From DAOUAJ01 sp034433615 (GTDB lineage Bacteria; Chloroflexota; Anaerolineae; DUEN01): a DNA stretch of 5,983 nucleotides. A program made the translations under genes and the position numbers. This document shows positions 1-5,102 of the stretch, piece after piece. The stretch is from contig DAOUAJ010000466.1 of the NCBI GenBank assembly GCA_034433615.1, positions 1 through 5,983 of the forward strand, given 5' to 3'. Positions within the stretch are counted from its first letter, which is position 1, and each line of letters opens with the position of its first letter. Below the pieces are notes generated by a model that saw nothing but the letters and a program-made list of their open reading frames with translations, had not been told where the DNA came from and made no database searches.

Positions 1-9
1 GTCCCCACA

Positions 10-72
10 CCCCGCCTGATGGCAACGGCGCAAGTCTTGGCACAAGGTGTCAGGTAGCTAGGCGGGGCTTTT
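10..72 (+). terminator. GC-rich inverted repeat followed by a T tract, possible terminator or leader structure
   Basis: CCCCGCCT at 10-17 is perfectly complementary to AGGCGGGG at 60-67, and CTTTT follows at once, as in a Rho-independent terminator. The enclosed loop is long (42 nt). It contains a smaller CTTG/CAAG hairpin (36-39 with 43-46) and a competing pair, CCTGA 15-19 with TCAGG 50-54, so the fold could switch between two forms. It probably ends an upstream gene, such as the partner permease, or acts as a leader for the permease at 123. The long loop and the window edge keep confidence low. Confidence 0.35.
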
Positions 73-122
73 ACTTTACGCCCCTTTCGCTCGGCCAAGC
101 TCAACCCGCAGCGGAGCTCAAG

Positions 123-971
123 ATGACTCGGAGGACATTAGCTATTCAAACCTCTGTCGGGGCGACACTGAAGTATCTGGTTCTGGCCGTCGCCGGCGCC
201 TGGATGCTCCTGCCCTTCTTCTGGATGTTCTCCGCCTCGCTGATGACCTCGCAAGAGATCACGCGATTGCCTCCACCGCTTTTGCCGGCGAAGCCGCAGT
301 GGTACAACTACGCTGACGTAGCGCAGGCTGTTCCATTGGGCCGCGCCTATCTTAACAGCCTGCTGGTCACGGGCGTCACAGTGGCTGGCATCCTTTTTAC
401 CAGCTCGCTGTGCGGCTTCGCCTTCGCCAAGTACGACTTCCCGGGGCGCAACATCCTGTTCTTGTTGGTGCTGGCCACCATGATGATCCCCTTCTTCGTC
501 ACGCTGATCCCGGTGTTCTACATCGTCAAGCAACTGGGCTGGCTGAACAACTACGCCGGCCTGATCTTCCCCGGCATCGTGAGCGCCTATGGCATCTTCC
601 TGATGCGCCAGTTCATCCTGGACATCCCGGATGAGCTCATTGACGCCGCCCGCATTGACGGCGCTTCCGAGTTCCGCATCTACTGGCAGATCATCCTGCC
701 GCTGGCCGGTCCGGCGCTGGCCACCCTGGGCTCCTTCAACTTCGTAGGGGTGTGGAATGCCTTCCTCTGGCCGCTGTTGGTGGTGCAATCTCGCGATCTC
801 TTCACGGTGCCGCTGGCGTTGAACAGCCTGCGCGTCTACGGTGCCGGCGCGGAATCGTTCAACTTGCAGATGGCCGGCACGGCGCTGAGCGTGATCCCGG
901 CGCTGGCGGTCTTCGTCTCCTTACAGCGCTACTTCGTGCGCGGGATTGCCCTCACGGGCCTGAAGGGGTGA
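123..971 (+). CDS. Carbohydrate ABC transporter permease, MalG-type (binding-protein-dependent transport inner membrane component)
   Basis: This is one of the two membrane subunits of a CUT1-type sugar importer, which passes substrate delivered by a lipoprotein binding protein through the inner membrane using a cytoplasmic ATPase. The 282-residue length is typical of MalG/UgpE/AraQ-like permeases. The hydrophobic profile fits six membrane segments, the first at about residues 16-38 and the last at about 253-272. The EAA loop that docks the ATPase is clear at about 171-195 (ELIDAARIDGAS, then IILPL). A GGAG sequence at 113-116, six bases before the ATG, supports this start; the frame is open back to the window edge but has no ATG, GTG or TTG codon. 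MalF-like and binding-protein genes would be expected upstream, outside the window. The substrate cannot be read from the sequence. The downstream GH42-like enzyme suggests a galactoside or plant-type oligosaccharide (inference). Confidence 0.95.
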   Translation: MTRRTLAIQTSVGATLKYLVLAVAGAWMLLPFFWMFSASLMTSQEITRLPPPLLPAKPQWYNYADVAQAVPLGRAYLNSLLVTGVTVAGILFTSSLCGFAFAKYDFPGRNILFLLVLATMMIPFFVTLIPVFYIVKQLGWLNNYAGLIFPGIVSAYGIFLMRQFILDIPDELIDAARIDGASEFRIYWQIILPLAGPALATLGSFNFVGVWNAFLWPLLVVQSRDLFTVPLALNSLRVYGAGAESFNLQMAGTALSVIPALAVFVSLQRYFVRGIALTGLKG

Positions 972-1061
972 GAGGATGCGAAGCTTAAGTGTAGAGCGAC
1001 CTTCAGGCCGCCTGGTGACGGGTGGTCAAACGCCACAAATTGAGCCTCAGGACGAGATCTG

Positions 1062-2291
1062 ATGCGCAAACTACGCTTTGTCATAGCCACCTGGATCGTG
1101 GTAATGATCATGACGGGCTGCGCCCCCCAACCTTCTGGTGAGCCCACCCCGGCGCCGCCGATGTCGCCGGAGCCTGCTACCATCCCCGCGCTGCTCACTC
1201 TCACACCCGGTCAGGAGATGATCCCTGACGTCAGCCTGGAGGACGTCGTCCCCCTGGCCGGCCGCTGGCGTTCCCATCGCGTCGAGCTCTTCAGCGAGGC
1301 GATGGCGCAGCCAGGGTTTGACGACAGCGACTGGGTCGAGGTAAACGCGCCGGCCGCCTGGGGCGCGCAGGGGATGGCTGAGTTGGTCGGTGAGGCGGCA
1401 GTGGTGGTGTACCGACGGCAGGTCGAGGTGCCGGCGGCCTGGCAGGGAAAGCGAGTGGGCATCAGCGCCTGGTTCAACCCATACAGCTCCCAGGTCTTTG
1501 TCAACGGCCAACGGATCGAGCCAGAGCGCAAGCCCTTTGCACCATTCGCGGACGTCAGCGCGCTGCTGCGCTATGGGCAGACGAACACCATCGCCATCAC
1601 CACGATCTACGATGGCTACTTCGAGATGGCCGAGGCCGGCCCACCGCGAATCGGCCTGCTCACCGAACGCCCGGTGACTCGCGTGCTTCGTGAGGATGTG
1701 GCCATCGCTACGCCCGACGGGAACGCGGACGCTACGTTGATCCGGCCGGCTGCCGGTCAGAACTTGCTTGCCCTGGTCTTAATCGCTACGGGCTCTCATG
1801 GCCTGCCGGAGAAGACGACCTGGTTCGACTTCGCGGAGGATCTGGCCCGGCAGGGATATGTCTGCCTGGCGCTGGCATTGCCTGTCCAACGGCCAGCAGG
1901 GGCGTTGGCGGCTGTGGAGTATCTGCGTTCGCTGGCGTCGGTAAACCCGAAACAGATCGTATTGTTCGGAGCCGATGAGGGCGCCCGGACCGCAATGCTG
2001 GCGGCTACACAGGATGGACAGATTCGAGGCGTGATCCTGCTCTCGCCGCCACCGATCGAAGAGGTGACTGGACTGGGTGATCGCCCGATCCTCATCCTGG
2101 CCAGCCGGAAGGATCGCCGCGGCCTGGTGTTGGAGCAGGCGCAGGCTATCACTGGGCAGATCCAGGGGCCTCACCAGCTCATCGCACTGCCCGGCGACGG
2201 GCATGGCACCTTCGTCTTCACCAGTGCCTGGAACGACGCCCGGCGGGCTGTGCTGCAGTGGCTGCAGTTCGCGATGCCAGGTCCCCCTTGA
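1062..2291 (+). CDS. Predicted lipoprotein: galactose-binding-like domain joined to an alpha/beta-hydrolase domain with Asp at the nucleophile elbow
   Basis: The 409-residue product starts with a lipoprotein signal: basic MRKLR, a hydrophobic core, and lipobox MTGC with Cys20 as the lipidated residue. A Pro/Ser/Thr-rich tether follows (about 21-40). Residues about 60-200 resemble the beta-sandwich sugar-binding domain found at the N-terminus of GH2-like enzymes (FDDSDW at 86-91, then FVNGQRIE and a DVSALLRYGQTN strand-turn region). Residues about 208-405 look like an alpha/beta hydrolase of the dienelactone-hydrolase/esterase kind. The elbow reads G303-A-D305-E-G307 instead of GxSxG or GxCxG. 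Asp351 (in SRKD) and His381 (in GDGHG) sit where the acid and base are expected. It could be an Asp-nucleophile hydrolase, an inactive binding protein, or a divergent esterase. AGGACGAG at 1049-1056 is a plausible ribosome binding site. The 90-bp gap from the permease suggests co-transcription. It is likely anchored outside the cytoplasmic membrane; no exact family is recognised. Confidence 0.85.
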   Translation: MRKLRFVIATWIVVMIMTGCAPQPSGEPTPAPPMSPEPATIPALLTLTPGQEMIPDVSLEDVVPLAGRWRSHRVELFSEAMAQPGFDDSDWVEVNAPAAWGAQGMAELVGEAAVVVYRRQVEVPAAWQGKRVGISAWFNPYSSQVFVNGQRIEPERKPFAPFADVSALLRYGQTNTIAITTIYDGYFEMAEAGPPRIGLLTERPVTRVLREDVAIATPDGNADATLIRPAAGQNLLALVLIATGSHGLPEKTTWFDFAEDLARQGYVCLALALPVQRPAGALAAVEYLRSLASVNPKQIVLFGADEGARTAMLAATQDGQIRGVILLSPPPIEEVTGLGDRPILILASRKDRRGLVLEQAQAITGQIQGPHQLIALPGDGHGTFVFTSAWNDARRAVLQWLQFAMPGPP

Positions 2292-2403
2292 GAGCGCGCT
2301 GCGCCCTGCCGGTGGCCTATTTGCATCTTTACATCGAATCGTGGGGCCATCCCATTTTGCTCCCCGGCCCATCCTCCCCAATTGGTTCAGGGGCGGACAG
2401 GTG

Positions 2404-2415
2404 CCCCTGCAGGGG
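2404..2415. repeat. Perfect 12-bp palindrome CCCCTGCAGGGG
   Basis: This palindrome has perfect dyad symmetry with no spacer, so as RNA it would make only a poor tight hairpin. That geometry fits a protein-binding site or part of an interspersed palindromic repeat better than a terminator. It starts three bases after the GGACAG at 2395-2400 and lies just upstream of the next hairpin. Confidence 0.4.
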
Positions 2416-2418
2416 TGG

Positions 2419-2455
2419 TGCGGATGGGAATTCCCCTCCGCAGAATGGCCTTTTT
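2419..2455 (+). terminator. Candidate intrinsic terminator after the lipoprotein gene
   Basis: TGCGGA (2419-2424) pairs with TCCGCA (2437-2442), and GGG (2426-2428) pairs with CCC (2433-2435) around an AATT loop. One T/C mismatch lies between them. A run of five T follows at 2451-2455, but 8 nt separate it from the stem, which is longer than ideal. It would end transcripts from the permease-lipoprotein unit. The spacing keeps confidence low. Confidence 0.35.
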
Positions 2456-2462
2456 AAGCCTC

Positions 2463-2518
2463 TTACCTGCCCAGTTGGGGTCTCAGAAAGCAGCTGCAGG
2501 CCCCAACCGGGCAGGTGA
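2463..2518 (+). repeat. Long inverted repeat, about 20 base pairs, 14-nt loop
   Basis: ACCTGCCC (2465-2472) pairs with GGGCAGGT (2509-2516). After one A/C mismatch, GTTGGGG (2474-2480) pairs with CCCCAAC (2501-2507). G-U, C-G and T-A pairs extend the top, and T-A and G-U pairs extend the base. The loop is about 2484-2497. No T run follows on the + strand, so it is not a standard terminator. It could protect mRNA ends, attenuate, bind a protein, or be a mobile palindromic repeat. Confidence 0.6.
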
Positions 2519-2537
2519 ACAGGCTTTCAAAAGTCTT

Positions 2538-2564
2538 TCCGGAGGGGACTTCGTCCCCTCCGGA
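2538..2564 (+). repeat. Very stable hairpin with TTC/CTTCG loop
   Basis: TCCGGAGGGGA (2538-2548) is perfectly complementary to TCCCCTCCGGA (2554-2564). The loop is CTTCG, or TTC if C2549 pairs with G2553. No T tract follows, which argues against a textbook terminator on the + strand; on the - strand only a weak TTTT (complement of 2529-2532) lies beyond it. Its perfect form suggests an interspersed palindromic element or an RNA stabiliser ahead of the glycosidase transcript. Confidence 0.6.
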
Positions 2565-2627
2565 CCTTCCCCGCTGAGTTTAGCGAAGGCCTACACTATA
2601 CCACAAGAATGAGGTATCCGCTTCCGT

Positions 2628-2641
2628 AGGAGGAGAGTCCT
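2628..2641 (+). promoter_or_regulatory. Strong ribosome binding site of the glycosidase gene
   Basis: AGGAGG at 2628-2633 matches the anti-Shine-Dalgarno sequence very well and sits eight bases before the ATG at 2642. It fixes that start and suggests efficient translation, stronger than for the other genes in the window. Confidence 0.85.
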
Positions 2642-4867
2642 ATGCAACAAGAGCCTTTCATCCCCTTTGCTGTCTGGTACACGGGCGGCCGCACGCGGGC
2701 CACCATGGTGCGTCCGCCTGACGTCGAAGCCCCCCAGTCCTGGAAGAAGGATCTGGAGACGATTCGCGATTGCGGGTTCAATGCCGTTCGCTGCTGGGTG
2801 GACTGGGCCAGCGGCGAGCCCCAGCCCGGCGATTACCACTTCGAAGCGCTCGATCTGTTGATGTCCCTGGCTGAGGAGGTTGGGCTGAAGGTCATCGTCC
2901 AGGTGTACCTGGACTCAGCCCCGGACTGGCTGGTCAAGTACTATCCTGATTGCCGCTATGTCTCCGCCGACGGCGTCCCCATTGACTCGCAGGGGGCTCC
3001 GGGGTACTGCTACGACCACCCTGGCGTCCGGTCGGCGGCCGAGCGATTCCTGACCATCCTCGCCGCCCATGTGACCTCTCGCCCCAACTTCTACGCCTGG
3101 GATCTGTGGAGCGAGCCGCACATCGTGCAGTGGGGCTACTTCGATTTCCTCCCCCAGCCAGCGGTGTTTTGCTATTGTCACCACACCACCCAACGGTTTC
3201 GGGATTGGCTGCAGCGCAAGTACGGAGGAGATCTTGCCGCGCTCAATGCGGCCTGGTATCGCCAGTTCTCGAGTTGGGACGTGGTGTTGCCGCCCAAGTT
3301 CATCTCCTTGATGAGCTACACCGATTACCTGGACTGGCTGCAGTTCATCCTGGAGAAGCTGGCCCAGGACCTGCGCTGGCGACACGAGGTGATCCGACGC
3401 GTGGACCATCACATCACGACCAGCCACTCGGCCGTGCCCTCGGTCCTGACCCTGCCCATAGATCAGCAGGGCTCGCCGGATGACTGGCTCATGGCCCGCA
3501 GCGTGGACATCTGGGGGACCTCGCTGTACCCCAAGCATGTCGGGGCCAGGGAGACCCACGACCCCTCGTTCCGATCGGCCATGCTCACCTCGACCCGCTC
3601 CGCCTGTGACGCCAACAACGCTCCCTATTGGCTGGGCGAGTTGCAGGGCGGACATGGGTACGTGGGGATGTTTGCCTCTCACATGACCGAGGCAGACGCC
3701 CGCAGTTACACCTGGCATTCGCTGGCCCACGGCGCCAAGGGGCTGTGCTTCTATGCCTGGCATCCCATGAGCAGCGGCTACGAATCAGCCGGCTTCGGCC
3801 TGGCCCATCTGGACGGCACCCCCAGCGATCGGGCGATCGCGGCGGGGGCCATCGCGCGCATGGTAGGCCAGCGCATGGAGCTCTTCTACCGCGGCAAGCC
3901 TCCTCAGGCGCAGGCAGCCATCTGCTGGGATGTCTATGCCAATATGATGTGGACCTGCATGCGCCAGCCCTGGCATTACATCCCCAGCCGCAGCTACATC
4001 GGCGCCTATCGGGCCCTCTATCAGGCCCATGTCCCGGCCGACTTCGTGCACGTGGATGAGATCGCGGCGGGGAAGCTACAGAGGTACAGGGCGTTGTATC
4101 TGCCGTTCGCGTTCATGCTCACGCGGCGGGCGGCGGAGCAGATCGGGGCCTTCGTCGCTCAAGGAGGCGTGATGCTGGCGGAGGCCCGCACGGCCTGGAA
4201 CGACGAGAAGGGGTACTGCGGCCTGGCCGTGCCCGGCTTCGGGTTGGAACAGGTCTTCGGCTGCCGCGAGCGGGGCACGCAGGGGGTGGATGAGGACACC
4301 CCCGTCCCGATCCGGATCGTCCGCGAGCATCCGGTGTTTCCGTTCCTGCACGCCGGTGACGTCTTGACCGGGTCGAGGTTCCGCGAGGCATTGGAGCCCC
4401 TGGCCGACGACGCGACGGTGATCGGCGAGTTCGAGGACGGCTCGCCGGCGATCGTCGTCCATCGCTACGGGCAGGGGTGGGCCGTCTTCGTCGGCACGTT
4501 GCTGAGCCTGGCGTTCTATCGCTTTCAGGACGCCAATGCCGGGAAACTGCTCAGGGGGCTGTTGCAGGCGGCCGGCGTCGAGCCGCCGGTAAAGGTGACG
4601 GGGGTCCCCGAAGGGGTTGACATCGAACCCCGGCTCCTGGAGGGGGCCGATGACGACGGCCGCCCGTATGTGATCTTCTTCGCCTTCAACCACACGACGC
4701 GGGAGGTCGAGGCCGGTTTTGAGCTGAAGGCGCCCGCAGGTCGCTGTGAGGTGACCGATCTCGTGACAGGAGAAGCCGTAGCCCATCGCATAGAAGACGG
4801 GCACCTGATTCTTAGACGGTGCCTGGGATCAACCGAGATTTGGGTGGCGAAAATCACAACCTCATAG
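2642..4867 (+). CDS. GH42-like beta-galactosidase, cytoplasmic
   Basis: The 741-residue protein has no signal peptide, so it should act in the cytoplasm on imported oligosaccharides, hydrolysing terminal beta-D-galactosides or related glycosides with retention. Residues about 30-400 form the (beta/alpha)8 barrel of clan GH-A. Glu158 in DLWSEPH is the likely acid/base and Glu333 in LGELQGG the likely nucleophile; the 175-residue spacing is close to that of Thermus A4 beta-galactosidase (Glu141/Glu312). About 425-645 fits the beta-galactosidase trimerisation (glutamine-amidotransferase-like) domain, and about 675-740 the small C-terminal beta domain. Two oddities stand out: Ser157 replaces the Asn that normally precedes the acid/base, and the GH42 metal-site cysteines are only partly kept (Cys104, Cys177 and Cys179 present, Thr182 at the fourth position with His180/His181 beside it). 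The length is slightly above the usual 640-700. The family is clear at clan level, but the exact substrate is not. Confidence 0.92.
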   Translation: MQQEPFIPFAVWYTGGRTRATMVRPPDVEAPQSWKKDLETIRDCGFNAVRCWVDWASGEPQPGDYHFEALDLLMSLAEEVGLKVIVQVYLDSAPDWLVKYYPDCRYVSADGVPIDSQGAPGYCYDHPGVRSAAERFLTILAAHVTSRPNFYAWDLWSEPHIVQWGYFDFLPQPAVFCYCHHTTQRFRDWLQRKYGGDLAALNAAWYRQFSSWDVVLPPKFISLMSYTDYLDWLQFILEKLAQDLRWRHEVIRRVDHHITTSHSAVPSVLTLPIDQQGSPDDWLMARSVDIWGTSLYPKHVGARETHDPSFRSAMLTSTRSACDANNAPYWLGELQGGHGYVGMFASHMTEADARSYTWHSLAHGAKGLCFYAWHPMSSGYESAGFGLAHLDGTPSDRAIAAGAIARMVGQRMELFYRGKPPQAQAAICWDVYANMMWTCMRQPWHYIPSRSYIGAYRALYQAHVPADFVHVDEIAAGKLQRYRALYLPFAFMLTRRAAEQIGAFVAQGGVMLAEARTAWNDEKGYCGLAVPGFGLEQVFGCRERGTQGVDEDTPVPIRIVREHPVFPFLHAGDVLTGSRFREALEPLADDATVIGEFEDGSPAIVVHRYGQGWAVFVGTLLSLAFYRFQDANAGKLLRGLLQAAGVEPPVKVTGVPEGVDIEPRLLEGADDDGRPYVIFFAFNHTTREVEAGFELKAPAGRCEVTDLVTGEAVAHRIEDGHLILRRCLGSTEIWVAKITTS

Positions 4868-4881
4868 ACGACGAAAGATGA

Positions 4882-4917
4882 CCTCCCCTTTTCTCCCCTT
4901 CTCCTTGTCTCCTTCTT
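4882..4917. other. Pyrimidine-rich tract after the glycosidase gene
   Basis: 35 of 36 bases are C or T, including 25 in a row (4882-4906), built from irregular repeats of CTCCCCTT and CTCCTT. It starts 14 bp past the stop codon. As RNA it is C/U-rich, nearly free of G and unstructured, which fits a Rho loading site just before the intrinsic terminator. As DNA, such homopurine-homopyrimidine tracts can form triplex structures. The function is inferred only. Confidence 0.5.
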
Positions 4918-4924
4918 GCCGGTT

Positions 4925-4947
4925 CCCCTCACAGGGGTAGGTTTTTT
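4925..4947 (+). terminator. Likely intrinsic terminator of the glycosidase transcript
   Basis: CCCCT (4925-4929) pairs with AGGGG (4933-4937) around a CAC loop. After TAGG comes a run of six T (4942-4947). The stem is short and four bases separate it from the T run, so it may be only moderately strong. Its location, 58 bp after the stop codon and just before a new promoter, makes it the natural end of block 1. Confidence 0.6.
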
Positions 4948-4965
4948 CGACCCCCGGGCCGCGAT

Positions 4966-5015
4966 ATTGACAAAATTGACAAATTGCTATCAAAGCGATA
5001 GAATAGATGTCAATT
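4966..5015 (+). promoter_or_regulatory. Near-consensus sigma70-type promoter with flanking repeat half-sites
   Basis: TTGACA at 4976-4981 is a perfect -35 element, followed after exactly 17 bp by TAGAAT at 4999-5004, a 5/6 match to the -10 consensus. Transcription should start near 5011. The -35 lies in the second copy of a perfect tandem repeat, ATTGACAAA (4966-4974 and 4975-4983). AATTGACA (4974-4981) recurs inverted as TGTCAATT (5008-5015) around the start site. The spacer holds CTATC/GATAG symmetry (4987-4991 with 4997-5001). The arrangement fits an operator overlapping the promoter, with a repressor bound across -35 and +1 (inference). It drives the NusG-paralogue operon. Confidence 0.78.
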
Positions 5016-5102
5016 AATCGAGCGAGCACCCCCAAGGCCCATAAGGTGGGCAAGAAATGGAATTCTTGTTCAGCTTAAGCTTACCCAAAGGACGTGCCCG
5101 GT
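5011..5102 (+). promoter_or_regulatory. 5' leader of the NusG-paralogue operon with possible alternative hairpins
   Basis: The predicted untranslated leader is about 90 nt. GCCCA (5037-5041) can pair with TGGGC (5047-5051). The same TGGGCAAG (5047-5054) can instead pair, with one mismatch, with CTTACCCA (5080-5087), next to the AAAGGA ribosome binding site. CAAGAA/TTCTTG (5051-5056 with 5063-5068) and the palindrome AGCTTAAGCT (5072-5081) add further dyads. No enterobacterial ops/JUMPstart sequence is visible. The folds are drawn by eye; no riboswitch family is recognised. Confidence 0.35.

Larger units (their letters stand above)
2292..2641. other. 350-bp gene-free region rich in inverted repeats
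   Basis: I see no credible gene here on either strand; the short open frames lack ribosome binding sites and protein-like composition. The region instead carries a run of dyad symmetries: a minimal TGGG/CCCA stem followed by TTTT (2342-2358), a perfect CCCCTGCAGGGG palindrome (2404-2415), a hairpin with a downstream T5 (2419-2455), a long hairpin (2463-2518) and a very stable hairpin (2538-2564). It separates the lipoprotein gene from the glycosidase gene and probably contains transcription end signals for the first and a promoter or leader for the second. No confident -35/-10 pair was found; the TA-rich stretch near 2592-2602 could include a weak -10 element. Confidence 0.7.

Noticed and set aside
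1..72. tRNA-like shape on the - strand (GC-rich complementary ends)
   Set aside because: There is no T-loop consensus (TTCRA), no plausible anticodon arm, and the span between the stems is too short for a tRNA.
1..122. Riboswitch (a c-di-GMP or similar aptamer was considered because of GGTAGCTAGGCGGGG)
   Set aside because: The conserved core bases of the known aptamers cannot be matched, and the upstream half lies outside the window.
1..122. N-terminal extension of the permease, since its frame is open to the window start
   Set aside because: No start codon is present in that stretch, the translation is not transporter-like, and GGAG is correctly placed for ATG 123.
2342..2358. TGGG/CCCA hairpin with TTTT as terminator of the lipoprotein gene
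   Set aside because: A four- to five-pair stem with only four T is too weak to call; it is mentioned only within the gap description.
2258..2612. Small + strand proteins in the 2292-2641 gap
   Set aside because: The frames run through palindromes and terminator-like sequence, have no ribosome binding site, and have low-complexity Pro/Gly/Ser/Arg composition.
2915..3763. 282-codon open frame on the - strand
   Set aside because: It lies entirely antisense to the glycosidase barrel. It is a by-product of GC-rich codon use and shows no domain.
4076..4804. 242-codon open frame on the - strand
   Set aside because: It is antisense to the trimerisation and C-terminal domains of the glycosidase, with a composition unlike a folded protein.
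4966..4983. Start of a CRISPR or iteron array (ATTGACAAA twice)
   Set aside because: Only two short direct copies exist with no spacers, and no replication gene is nearby; a promoter explanation is sufficient.
5094..5096. GTG as start of the NusG paralogue
   Set aside because: The AAAGGA site ends only one base before it; ATG at 5103 has usable spacing and begins nearer the domain.
5011..5102. ops/JUMPstart element for an RfaH-type factor
   Set aside because: No GGCGGTAG-like sequence is present in the leader.
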